Part shown: piece after piece, positions 49,501-60,700 of the stretch
Layout of the letters: the number at the start of each line of letters is the position of its first letter
Position numbering within the stretch: position 1 is the stretch's first letter
NCBI GenBank assembly: GCA_020226215.1
Contig: CM035227.1
Span: 106,809,732 to 106,873,731, forward strand
Length of the DNA: 64,000 nt
Origin: Sindora glabra
Lineage: Eukaryota; Streptophyta; Magnoliopsida; Fabales; Fabaceae
Direction: 5' to 3'
The notes under the pieces: generated by a model
What the model was told of the DNA's origin: nothing
Databases searched by the model: none
Seen by the model: only the letters and a program-made list of their open reading frames with translations
Program-made: the position numbers and the translations under genes

Positions 49501-50510
49501 ATAGTAAAATAATACATAACTTTTTAGGAAGTATGAAAGGGTAGCTTTAATTTATGTAGAAGCTGGGAGTTACGTAATAGAGTATAGATGGGTACAGAAG
49601 TAGCTTATGCTGCACAAATCATGAGATGCGGCACATAGTGGTTGAGAAAGAGAGACTATCATTTGTTGTTATTTTTATTATCGTATCCCTTCTAATCTTA
49701 AATTTATTATTTGGTTTGAAAATGGCTCAAAATTGTGCTTTTCTCCATGTATTATCGTGCCTGTCTATCTTCCATAAGGTTGTTGAGCCACTACCTTACA
49801 CATTTCTTCTTTTGAAAATAATTTTGAAACTTCAAAATATGTAAACCTTCGATTGAAAATGATTTTATATGGTTAAATAATTCATAAATCATTTTTATCC
49901 AAAAATTGATTTTTCATAAAAATATTAACCCGAAATAAACTGATTATTAATTTTAACAGATAAAATTTGGTTAAAATTGATCGATTTATTACAGTTTGAA
50001 AAATTTTGCCCACCCCAAGTTAAACCCATTCATGCACGTGTAAGAATTGGGATCTCGCTATAATCTTATGCAAACATGCAATTGCTACCATTCAATATAT
50101 TAAAGAGACCCTGAATCTTATGTTTATAGTTAGTTTAGAATAAAAATGTTTAGTAAGACATATCAGTATGCAATTCATTTTGTGCCTACACAATCTGACT
50201 GGGAAATAACTAAGTATATAATTGTGATGCCTTCTTGTTACATAACATTAGGTGGTAGACCTAAGAAATAGAGAAAGAAACGACTAGAAGAGCCAAAGTC
50301 AGCTCACAAAGTGACAAAGACAGGAAGGTTTATCACTTGTAGCAAATGTCTTATTATTAGATATAATATTAGGACTTGTAAGAAAGAAGTTCACTTAAAC
50401 AAAAAACTTATGCAGAGGAAAAATATTAGGTTAAGCTTACATGGTAGGGGTTCTTCACAAAATAAAGCATATGTTATTTATCCTACACTTGGAGTTCCAT
50501 TACCATCATA
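46600..50510 (+). pseudogene. Broken MuDR-family (MULE) transposase
   Basis: Segments in several frames recall, in order, the whole MULE transposase. (a) An N-terminal region at 46630-47100 (FWELLDIVIALGY, then an Asp/Asn-rich acidic stretch). (b) The Mutator DNA-binding domain at 47400-47643 (KNAKVFKDFIVEWNVRRW; GKCRREGFDWRIYVS; IKTFHSKHTY). (c) The catalytic MULE domain at 47830-48680 (IRLDGCFLKEMFEGQLLSV; DSWHWFMNIL; WTFISDK; then after a short intron GLLELFKQKFP and CDILVNNINELRNSYIL). (d) A SWIM zinc finger at about 50025-50080 (CTCKNWDLAIILCKHAIATI). (e) A C-terminal GRPKK and zinc-knuckle remnant near 50250-50390 (CSKCLIIRYNIRTC, where the usual His is Tyr). Many in-frame stops (for example 48340, 48400, 48466, 48535) and the nested insertion before the SWIM finger show that it is dead. 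Confidence 0.85.
48815..50026. mobile_element. hAT-like non-autonomous element nested in the MULE transposase
   Basis: The inserted DNA runs from TAGGGGTAATCATC (48823) to GCCCACCCCAA (50018), the usual TAGGGGTG...CACCCCTA type of ends. The flanks ATTAAATC (48815-48822) and GTTAAACC (50019-50026) match at 6 of 8 and could be the decayed target duplication. Subterminal ATTTTAACC/GGTTAAAAT motifs are inverted. It separates the catalytic part of the MULE transposase from its SWIM zinc finger, so it inserted later than the MULE. The interior has no recognisable transposase. Confidence 0.65.
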
Positions 50511-53381
50511 ATGTAGTGAAAGCTTCATAAGCTTTACTACTAAAGGTACAAAATTTAAGGGAAAAGAAAGGAAATATAAAAAGTAGGCTTATTGTTTAGA
50601 AACAAGACATTAGTTTTTTTTTTTTTTTAATTTTTTGCTTAAACACTTGTATAAAGCCAATGCCATAATTTGGTTGTTATGATATAAGTTTTTAGCTGAG
50701 TTTATTTTGGGCTTAGGATGGATGTGATTATGTAGTACTTATATAAATAATGTACTTAATGCAAATTTGTTCTTCATCTTCTTTAGTTTTTTTAAGGTTT
50801 TAATATCTTGCTATGGCTGGAGTTTTTAAGCTTAGAAGCCTCTGAAACATTTTCATGCTCATGAGATAATTTACTATTTATCTAATTTATAATTTAATTA
50901 GACTTTTACTCCTTGTGTTAATTGGGCAACATAGAATTATCATTTACTAATGTCCCTTTATTGAAATATCATTTAATAATAGAAAATGGAAGGGGATTAA
51001 GCTAGAAAGAGGGATTAATCCTGACCTACCAATTATTTTTCTTGATTAACTGCTTGTGACTAATGAATCATTTTGCCTTGTTATTCTGTTATGCTTTCTG
51101 TCCAGAATAATAATGGGAGAGTTTGGTTCTCAATCACGTAGTTTCTTTTGTTACTCTTGTATTGATGCATAATTCATGAAGATACTACTTTATTAATAGT
51201 TTAATGAAGACTTATTGATATTTCCATAACTATCTTACAAATAAAGATAAAAATGAATTAAAAATTTGGCCTTTGACTAGGTCCTATATATAAAGTTTTG
51301 TAAAAAAAACTTGAAATTTTCAATTTTTTAAAGAAAAAGAAAGCTTCTTAAATCATAAATATTCAAAGATTACTTTGATATTTTTTAAGTTGTTAAGGAG
51401 TTTAAATAGTTACATGATTGTCTCACTTTCCAACAGCCATTAGTATCTGAAATTCAAATAAGTGCTATGAAGGTAGAATACTATATATGGAACTAGACTT
51501 GCCTGTGCTTATATTACATTATCATTTTAAGTCTATTTTTTGCCCATTGATATGTGTAATAATAACAATTGGGAACTCTTTTATCATTATAGGTCTTTAG
51601 TTCACTTTATAAAAGCTAACAACATCCTAACCTATGTAATTTCAACAACCTATACATTACGGATGGTTAAGATTACTATCACTTGTAACAAAAATGGAAC
51701 CTACCATTTTCTAAAGCAATAGCAACATTTGCATCACTACTATATATCTTTTTTAGTACAATCCAGTTAATAACTATTAGCCATTTAGCAAATTTTAATC
51801 TATTAATCTTTTTGGGTGACTCACAATTCAATATGGATCTATTTTAGTTATGAAGAACATCCTAAATTTAAAAAAACTTAGCATTCAGCTCATCTAGAAG
51901 GAATCCATACATAAGACTGATATATCCTTTTCTTTAGCCATAAAAGAATTACAAACCAATAACATCAGAACCTAAAAAACTAAAACAAACCAAAAATAAC
52001 CAGACAATAGATACCAACAAAACCATGCAAATTAGAAATATCAAAACATCACACACCAAAACTTAGAAATAACTAATGCTAAAAACAAGCTTTAATACTA
52101 TTAGATAGGAATGATAGAGTTATGCAGATATTTTAATGTAGAAAATATCTAATTTTATGGCATTCTCACTTGTTTCTAGTTATAACTTATTAGTTGATAT
52201 TTTAAAAAAAGAAGGTTACATTAACATTACATCCATTCTGATACACTAAGAATCCAATACATACTTCTCCCTGACTATTTCACCTAATATCCAATCAACC
52301 TTTATATCTAAGGAAACTAGGAATATATTGACATTCCTCTTAAAATCATATTAACAACAATACATCCTATTATAAATCAAGTTGCAATCAACATCTTCAA
52401 ATATCTTTCTTCCTTTTTGTTATGATTCCTTCAGGAATTTCATAATTATCGCCTTGTCATTCTTCTCAATTTCTATCTCCTTTTCATTTTGCCATTTAGC
52501 TTCTTTCTCTTTCCACAGTTCCCTTTCAATGTCTTTGTCTTTTAATTTTTGTTCATCTTTTGCATCATAAATATTTTTAACTTGCCTAAAGACATTTGCA
52601 TTTAAATTATTACTTTTAGGAGGTCTAACCAATCAAAGAAACCATAGCCCTATTAATCCAAAAAAAATCGAACATTAATGCAATTAGTAGAAAGACATTA
52701 CAATTTCAATCCAAATAATTTACCAATATGGGTCAGTATATTTTTAGCTAGCTTGAATTGACATGGATGAGGTGTATGCTTGTCTAACTTCAAAATTGGG
52801 AAATCTAAACATGAGGAATTCTACATTATTTGATTTATAATCAAGTTAGAGCACTAGCAAATAGCAAATATGGAGGGGGTTTCTTTATTCGACCAAGCTT
52901 TAATATGAAATACATGGAAGGTCACTTTGTTTTATGATTTAGGCATCTCCTAAATAGCATAATACTATAATCATGAAATTGATCAAATAACAAAGAGAAG
53001 TTATTGCATAGAATAACAAATGTTTTGTTTTAAGTGTTAGCAACTTATTAACTATAAAATTCGATATTGGTTTCTTGGGAAGTTTACAAAATCAAATTAC
53101 AAGAATAGATTTTTAATAAAAATAAATGGAGAAATTTTTTCCATAAGAACAATACTTCTTTGATAAAGTATTGACTATATCTTCTTTCAAAATTCTTGTT
53201 AGACCATGAAGTCTTTGACACTATACGAAGACACAGCACACTCACTTCCTTTCACTTAAACCTACACTAGAAGTACTCCATGATTGAGATCTTGCCTTTT
53301 CCATTTTTAGCAATCTTCAAGCCTTAGGTTTCTATGTCTCTGTGTCTTTACATTTTTGTATCTCTGCATTTTTGCCTCATT
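50511..53381. other. 3' half of the MULE, content unassigned
   Basis: Apart from the small ORF at 52420-52632 I see no coding domain. The stretch is less AT-rich than the flanking intergenic DNA and may contain captured or decayed sequence. A poly-T run lies at about 50612-50629. Confidence 0.4.
52420..52632 (-). CDS. Unrecognised small coiled-coil-like ORF inside the MULE
   Basis: A 70-codon ORF on the - strand is dominated by Lys and Glu (KDKDIERELWKEKEAKWQNE and following), which predicts a charged helix or coiled coil. It lies within the MULE, antisense to the transposase, between the transposase 3' end and the right inverted repeat. It could be a fragment of a captured host gene or of another transposon. 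The charged C-terminal helix is loosely like those of plant transposon-associated proteins. I do not recognise the family and would not insist that it is expressed. Confidence 0.3.
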   Translation of the reverse strand: MVRPPKSNNLNANVFRQVKNIYDAKDEQKLKDKDIERELWKEKEAKWQNEKEIEIEKNDKAIIMKFLKES

Positions 53382-53577
53382 TTTAGGAATATAGAGACTA
53401 CAATAAAAAGAGGAAATTCATCATATGTATATCATGTGCATCAGGCTATTAAAAGTAATGACAGACTAACTGTTTCAATGTATTAAGAAGTTCAGAGGAT
53501 AAATTATTCCACTTAAAAGTTTATACTTTTAGTGTGTTATTGGTGAGAAGTTTAAAGGAGTTATATGTACTTTTCCC
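53382..53577 (-). repeat. MULE right terminal inverted repeat
   Basis: This is the right arm, reading outward as GGGAAAAGTACATATAACT on the - strand. Divergence from the left arm indicates that the element is old. Inside it, CTGTGTCTTTAC/TTTTGTATCTC-type short repeats at 53336-53375 are not shared with the left arm. Confidence 0.85.
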
Positions 53578-53586
53578 TTATTTTTA

Positions 53587-54724
53587 TGATTGACTTTATA
53601 TATATGATAGAGTTAAGGGGTTAAGAATAGTTATTATTTGACTTCCATAACGTTGTACGCTTTTTTTTACAAATGTGTATATCTATGTATATTATTAAAG
53701 ACTCTACTCTTAAAATTTTAAAATATATATAATTATAATAAAAAATTGTACTTACATAATACAAATAAACTTCATTAAAAAGATAAAAATATAAATATAA
53801 AGTATAAAATTATAATTCTTTTAAAATTAATTAATTATAACCAATTTATACTTTAATTTTTTATCTTTCTTTCTTCTTACTAAATTTGAACTTTTTTTAC
53901 AAAAAAATTATGCATAACATTTATTTTATTTGGAAGTTTTATTTAAGGAGAAAAATATTGGAGATTTATGATTACCTTCCAAATTTTTCATTACTAGATT
54001 TACTATTCATTATTTTATATTTCTTTAATTTAAAAGATGATGAATAACTTTTAAATCATTATATAAGAGAAAAAAAAATCCTCCCTTGCACATCAATCCT
54101 TCATTCTTTCCTTCCTTCTTTTTCTTCTTTTTCCATGCTATTTGTCACGATGCTTGTAAGTTGGAAGAAATAAAATCATGCAACCTTCCTAATGGGTGAT
54201 AAAATGTTCCCACCTTTGCATTTTTTCTTTTGAACAAAATTGTAGGGAGGGAAAGTTTCCTAATCCTACTAAGTAAGGCATAAGCAATATATATGAATTA
54301 TCAGTAAAGGTTCCAACTCAATTAAATTAAGAAGTAATGACTCAATTAATTATTAATTTCTTTGAATTCTCACAATTAATTAACCTATTTACATTCTCTA
54401 ATGTAAAAGAATGAATCAGGTTCTTCAAAATATAAGATGTATTTTAAAAGTTAAAGCATAACATTATAATTCTTGATAAAAAATTCAAAGGTTCAAAATT
54501 TAATAATGAATAATAAATTAAAAAATAACTTTTAAATTTATAATTACTCATCCTTTTAATTTTCTCATCAAGAATTAAAATACTAAATTATATCCTATAA
54601 CCCATATCCTACATTTGAAAAGAAATTAATTCATAAAACAACATGACTATGATGTACATCCATACTACCAAAGGAGAAAAGGTGAAAATAATTTTTCATT
54701 TGAATCTCAGATGCATAGTGACTG

Positions 54725-54794
<70 letters not shown>

Positions 54795-56880
54795 AAAAGG
54801 ATTCTTTTAAACAAGGTGAGGGCTACAGTATCATGAGTAAAAATAAAGGTTATAAGATCGAAGGCACGTGGCAATTTTTGGATCATCCAAATCTTAAAAA
54901 AGCAATTTTAACCATTGATGATCGGAAATATGCTTTTGTTTCGGTGGAATTTGTAGAATTTCCTTGCAGCCCTTGATAATTACACTTTTATCCTAACTTG
55001 TCATCCTTGTTTTGTGAGGGGTAAATCCATCTTGACAAACTTGTTGAATAATGTCAGCCAATTGAATGACTCGGCAATTAAGAATTATTTGAGCCAACAA
55101 CAAATGGGCTTTGATTAGAGAAAAATAGTTTAGACCGAGTATACTTCTCAAATTGATTATATTTCTTCTTTCAGACAATTCGCATTGTTTAATATTTATT
55201 ACTAACTAATATTACCCCAATTGCACTCTAAATAAACTAGCCACCTATATTGATATTTAATAATATTATTGTTGATGCCCTAACCATAAATGTATTAGAA
55301 ATAAGAAAGCAATAATTTAAAAAAAAATGATTAATGTTGTATAGTGTTTTAGTAGAAAACAAATATCTAAAAACTAAAAGATAAAATAAAAAGTTTAGCC
55401 ATTGTATATTTTTTATAAGCAATAGTTTTTTTAAAAAAATTATAACTTATTGAAAACTTTTAAAATTTTGAAAAAATAAGATGATAATAGTTTACAAAAA
55501 TAAAAAAAAGGGATGTACAACTAGGGACATAATTAAAATTATGAAATAATTCAAAAAAATGAAATAAAATAGTTAATTAATTAAACATCTTACATTAAAA
55601 GTAATTAAACATTTGATGTGTAGTGCAATTTCATGCACCAATATAAATAGAACTACCTAATGATATAAGAAATGAAAATTTTAACTCAATATGTTGTTTG
55701 ATTTAATAAAATGTGAATAGAAAACAAGTTATGCACCGGAAAGAACATTGTATTAACGAAACATATATAAATTTGGTTCAACTTTATTTTTTTTGTATAT
55801 GTTATTATATATATATATTATTAAAACAAATTTTCAAATAATTATAATAATATAATTATTAATATATCATATTAACAAATTCCATTTTCACTAATTGGTA
55901 TACAGGTGGATAAATTTGTAATCAAACCAAAATAAGTGCAACAAAAAGACCACAAAAAGACCACAGCCAATTTATATGACAAGAAATGAGCAGAATATAG
56001 CAACAAGGAAAAGTGAAACAAAATCAAACAATTTCATATAATGAAATTATGAACCAGGCATTTCCTACCATTACTCTGAATTATGCAAAATCGAGTAATA
56101 TCAACAATTTATTATTTCTTTTGTCGTGGGAATTATTAGAACAATGGTTAAAGAATTTAGTTAATATTGAGTTAAAAATATATATTAGATACCAAAATTA
56201 TATTTTCAAATAACAATTACAGTTTTTATTAAAAATATTATTATATATTATTAAACATTTAATTCCCATAAAATTCTGAAGAAATTTTTTTTATTTTTTA
56301 TTCGCTTTCTCATTCTTATTTCTTTTTTTATCTTTTTTATTATATATTTACATAATTAATTACTTATAATAAAATTTAAAATATTAAAAAAATAACTTAT
56401 TTATTTTTTAAATTTTAATTTTATATATTAATTAATATATTTTAATATATAAATAAATTGTTATATTTATTAAAAATTATTATTTTTTATTAAATACTAA
56501 ACCCGCGCATGGCAAGGACTTAAAAACCAGTTTCTTACAATTACTCTAACTTGTGGTCCAACTCTGCCAGATCACAAAATTTGTCCATTTGGCAACTTTT
56601 TCATATGTGCGCAAATCATTGGTCCACTTGACCTGAATTTCAAAACTCCAAAGATGTAAATACACCGTAGACAGAATGCACCTATAAACCAATTTAACAA
56701 AAAATTTCTTTTAATTTGTTATTTATTTATCATTTTTCAGAACATTCAAGTGCACGGTCAATAAAAAGTCGAGTAAAACAACGTGGCACGACTTGATTGG
56801 AGAAGAGAAAATTGCAACCAGCGGGGCAAGCACACATGACATGAAGAGCGAAGACTAGCACACTGCCACGTTTCCATCGC
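53587..56880. other. AT-rich intergenic DNA upstream of PP2C
   Basis: Apart from the AT microsatellite at 54728-54788, I find no supported gene or transposon end. Small open frames at 54993-55178 (-) and 56013-56213 (+) lack any domain. The last few hundred bases (56500-56880) are likely the PP2C promoter. Confidence 0.45.
54728..54788. repeat. (AT)n microsatellite
   Basis: About 30 AT dinucleotides, 1.2 kb downstream of the MULE. Confidence 0.95.
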
Positions 56881-56899
56881 TCTTTCGGTTCGGTGCCAA

Positions 56900-57755
56900 T
56901 CTCTGCTATGAGGAAGCTACAAAAAGCCGTCCCTCTTTTTTCTGTCTCTCTCTTTCGCTTTTTGCAGATCAAATTCTGGTCGCTCGTCTTGAACTAGCCT
57001 CTCTGTCTAGGGTTTGGCTCTCTAGAGACAGAAAGTATCTCCACCTTATTCTTCAAAACTTTGCGTCTTTCAGATTCGGATCCTCGACATGCATATTTGA
57101 TCCGATCCAATTCATCTCCGATACGAACCTGAGGATTCAAACAACGAATTTGTAACAATCAGAGAATATCGCATTGATTTTCATATTTGTAACAATCAGA
57201 GAATATCGCATTGATTTTCATTTTTAAGCTTTCAACTGGGTTTCTCTGGTGGGTTTATCAATGGCCGTTAACGCAGTTCGATGGTTAAAGTAGCTTAGAT
57301 AATGTGAGATTCATTAGATTTTGAATGTTTTCTGGCTTTTGTGTTCTTTCTTTAGACCCACCCACATGATCGTTGGTATAATCTGTTTTAGCAGTTTTGA
57401 TAAAAGTAGAAATAAGCACTTAAGTCCATAATTACGTTTTTTTCCTCCCCCGAAACGAAACTAGAAGAGATAGCCCACATGTTGATCGAAAAATGCGTAG
57501 TTTAGCTCAATCAAGCCCCATTTTGTCGGGTTTGGAATGCAATATTGCCGTTTTAGTGGGTTCGAATGTGAGTGATGGAAGAGTGATTTTAATCCGTCGC
57601 GTTGGCTGTATCCAATGAAAATGTGTTTTTTGGTCTATTAAATTCATTGTGTTCAATTATTGTTGAGAATCCTTGATATGACAGTAATTCTACGTCTGAT
57701 GATGGGCAGATAATACCCCAAGATCTGGCTTTGAATTGCCAGATTAGTCAATTAG
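56900..57755 (+). promoter_or_regulatory. PP2C 5' leader region with a short upstream ORF (inferred)
   Basis: Composition becomes pyrimidine-rich and less AT-rich around 56880-57060 (CTCTCTTTCGC, CTCTCTGTCTAGGG), suggesting that transcription starts about 56930-57010. An upstream ORF of 10 codons lies at 57261-57293 (MAVNAVRWLK then TAG), after the 37-bp duplication. A leader intron is possible, with an acceptor-like GATGGGCAG ending near 57711, but no clear donor is singled out. The main ATG at 57756 is directly preceded by an in-frame TAG, so it is the first possible start in its frame. Confidence 0.4.
57148..57221. repeat. Perfect 37-bp tandem duplication in the PP2C leader
   Basis: Two identical 37-bp units abut at 57148-57184 and 57185-57221, beginning ATTTGTAACAATCAGAGAAT. 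They lie in the presumed 5' untranslated region of the phosphatase gene, ahead of a short upstream ORF. No function is evident. The duplication looks recent because the copies are identical. Confidence 0.9.
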
Positions 57756-60700
57756 ATGGTATCCAGCAATTGTCTGAGGTCTTTGGTTGTTCAAGCTGGA
57801 ACCTTCACCGGAAAAGTGCAATTCAACAACATTGGGAGGAGTTTGCGTACAATTCCTGGTCCCTGCATTTCTTATTCGCGGAATCGTGAGTTTAAGACGA
57901 ACTTAGGGATGATGTTTGACACAGGAAGAGCGCCAGCTGTTGTTGATACGTTGCCAGAGAAAGATGATGGCGATGGATTTGCCACTGGAGGGTGGAAAAG
58001 GTGATTATAGTTTTCAAAGTTTGCATTTAAGTTGTATTGACATGCTGAAAAGTATATCTGGTCACTATTGTTGAGGAGCACAGACGTTACTTCTGCTTTC
58101 TTTCCTTGACGAAGTGCTTGTACCCGCTCATCAGGAAGGGAATATTAATAATTTAATAATTTTTTTAATCTTTGTGTTTCCCCCTGCTGAAGCTATATGT
58201 TGATTCATCTAAATAGAAATCCAATATTTGTTGGAGCTTAGAGTGAAAGAATACAATTAATGCTCATCAATATTCCTGAGTGGCAGGGTTTGGCGTTGCT
58301 TTTTGCCTTTTTCCATTTATTTTCTCTTTTTTAATGGCAGCGAAGATGGAAGACTTAGCTGCGGGTATTCAAGTTTTAAGGGAAAGCGAATGACCATGGA
58401 AGATTTCTATGATGTTAAGACATTTAAATTTGATGGGCGAATGATATGCTTATTTGGAATATTCGATGGTAAGTTTCTGCCTCATGGCCACTAAAACTTA
58501 TTTCTTCATGCAACATGAACAAAAGGTGTCCTCAATAATTCCATGCTTCCTGCAAAATGCTTCTTAGGTTGTGTCTGGCATGAGGATTAATTGAATGTAG
58601 TTGATATGTAGAAATTACTAAATCTTTCAGTATCTCTCTTGTTTTGGCCCCACCCATGAAGAATGAAAAAGTATCATGGTTGGGCTCACAGAATACGCCT
58701 TAGAATTTAGGAACATAACATGGTACGGGTGGGTTGATTATAATAATGTTAATCTAAATGGTTATGCCAACTTAGGTATTAATGTATCCTTATACTACGA
58801 AATGTAGCTTATCCATTTGCTTTCTCGCCCTGCCAACTGCAAAACAAGGGGAAAAAACCAAGACACTTATGCTTTGTTTGTTTTGTCTGAAGTTACTTTC
58901 CATAGGAAAATTTCATTTGTTTGTACATAAATAAAAGAGTGTCAAATCTATTATATGACTTGTGATTGAAAAAATAATGTATGGTGTCATAGTTGTGGGG
59001 GAACACAACTTCTCTTCAAAATAGAGGATGCTGTTTTCCATCACACTCCCCACATTTAAACATTGAACAAATAGAACATTTTTTTTATCATCGTAATGTT
59101 ATAATTATAATTACAAGTAAATGAAGTTACTCTTACAGAAGATATTTTTTATTAAAACAAACAAAGCCTTCATTGTTCCTAGCATCTAATGTTGTATGTA
59201 AAATGCTTGCCTTGCAGTGTAATATATGTTGCTTTGCTGTTTTCAGCTGTATTAATTTTATGTCAAGTTTTGAGGTAAAACTCTGTAAAATCATAACATG
59301 TCTGTGAGAACTGAGCAGTTCCTGACACTTAAATTACATTACTACACAAATTGTTATCCTGTGCCTAACCTTTTTGCTGGAACCAAAAACAAAACTAAAG
59401 GAAAAAATATACAAGTAGAGGAAAAGGTCTGATATTAGTTGCTATTTGGGGTGCATGTTTATTTGGTCATAGATCTCAATGATTATATTATAGTCTTTAT
59501 GCCTGTTGACATGATCATGTATCTTGATATCTCGGTTATCTGTATAGATTACCGCTTATAGTGTATAACTTATATGCCTCTTTACATTTTACTTAGTTTT
59601 TTTTTTTTTTTAATTTTAAATTTCCTTACAGGTCATGGTGGTTCTCGTGCTGCTGAGTATTTGAAGGGGAATCTCTTTAATAATCTTGTGAAGCATCCAG
59701 AGTTTCTGACAGATACCAAATTGGCAATAAGTGTGTTCACAGGCTCTTGTGCATCATTTTTATGCATGGCTTATAATATTGTGTATCCTTGTTACTAATT
59801 TTATGTGGGCCACATCCATTAAGTGTTGGACCCAGTTTGTTAAAGAGTTCTATGCTCCTGCACGGAATTCTTTTCATTTTAAAATATCAGTTTATATGAT
59901 TCTAGTAACTCCAATAAGCTTGTAGGTGAAACATTTCAGCAGACTGATGCTGATTTTCTGGATTCTGAGAGAGATACTTTCCGTGATGATGGTTCTACGG
60001 CTTCAACAGCAGTTTTGGTTGATAATCATCTTTATGTTGCCAATGTTGGAGATTCTAGGACTATAATATCAAAAGCTGGTAAAGGTACTATTCTGGTGAC
60101 CTGTAACACTTTGATTTCTCCAATGATCCTTGGGAATCCAGTTATCTGATTTTTACTTTTTTTAATGTACAAGTTTTCATATCTTAGTGAGTGATTACTG
60201 GAAAAGCCAAGTGTATAACACTGGTCATACAGACATCTTAAACTCGTTGTTTCCTTTTATGGCAGCAATTGCTCTCTCTGAAGACCATAAGCCAAATAGA
60301 AGTGATGAGCGGAAGAGAATTGAGAATGCTGGGGGTGTTGTAATGTGGGCAGGTAAGATATCCTGTTGGGAGGGAAAAAACTGCTTTAGATAATTTCACT
60401 ATAAATTATATGCTTCTGGTATGTTAGTGCAGCAATAAGGTCAGTTCTTTAAGGGAGTTGGATTTGGTTGTCTGTAGCCAAAGTTGAGTTTTGAAGTGGA
60501 TCTGTTTGTTTACTAGCTTTAAAAATAGCTTTCTATTTTTTTATTTTTGAAAATAGAAGAATTTGTTTAGCAAGTTGTTTTCAAAATTTATTTTTAAAAA
60601 TTGTAACTCCAAACATCTAACTTAAAAACAAACTTACAGAAGCAACTTTTAGTTATTTTTGAACTTGTTCTCTTTGTTTTTTATGGTAATTTTTTTAATT

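Larger units (their letters stand above)
45756..53586 (+). mobile_element. Mutator-like element (MULE), 7.8 kb, with long terminal inverted repeats
   Basis: The element runs from 45765 to 53577. Its left end (45765-45970) and the reverse complement of its right end (53382-53577) are alike along about 200 bp, by eye around 80% identity. Both start GG(A/G)AAAAGTACATATAACT and share TTTATCCT(G)TGAACTTCT and CTATATTCCTAAAAATGAGGCA blocks. Directly outside lie 9-bp flanks TTATCTCTA (45756-45764) and TTATTTTTA (53578-53586), matching at 7 of 9, as expected of a MULE target duplication. Inside are a decayed MuDR-type transposase (46600-50510), a nested hAT-like insertion (48823-50018), and a 3' half of unknown content with one coiled-coil-like ORF on the opposite strand. 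The element appears inactive. Confidence 0.85.
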
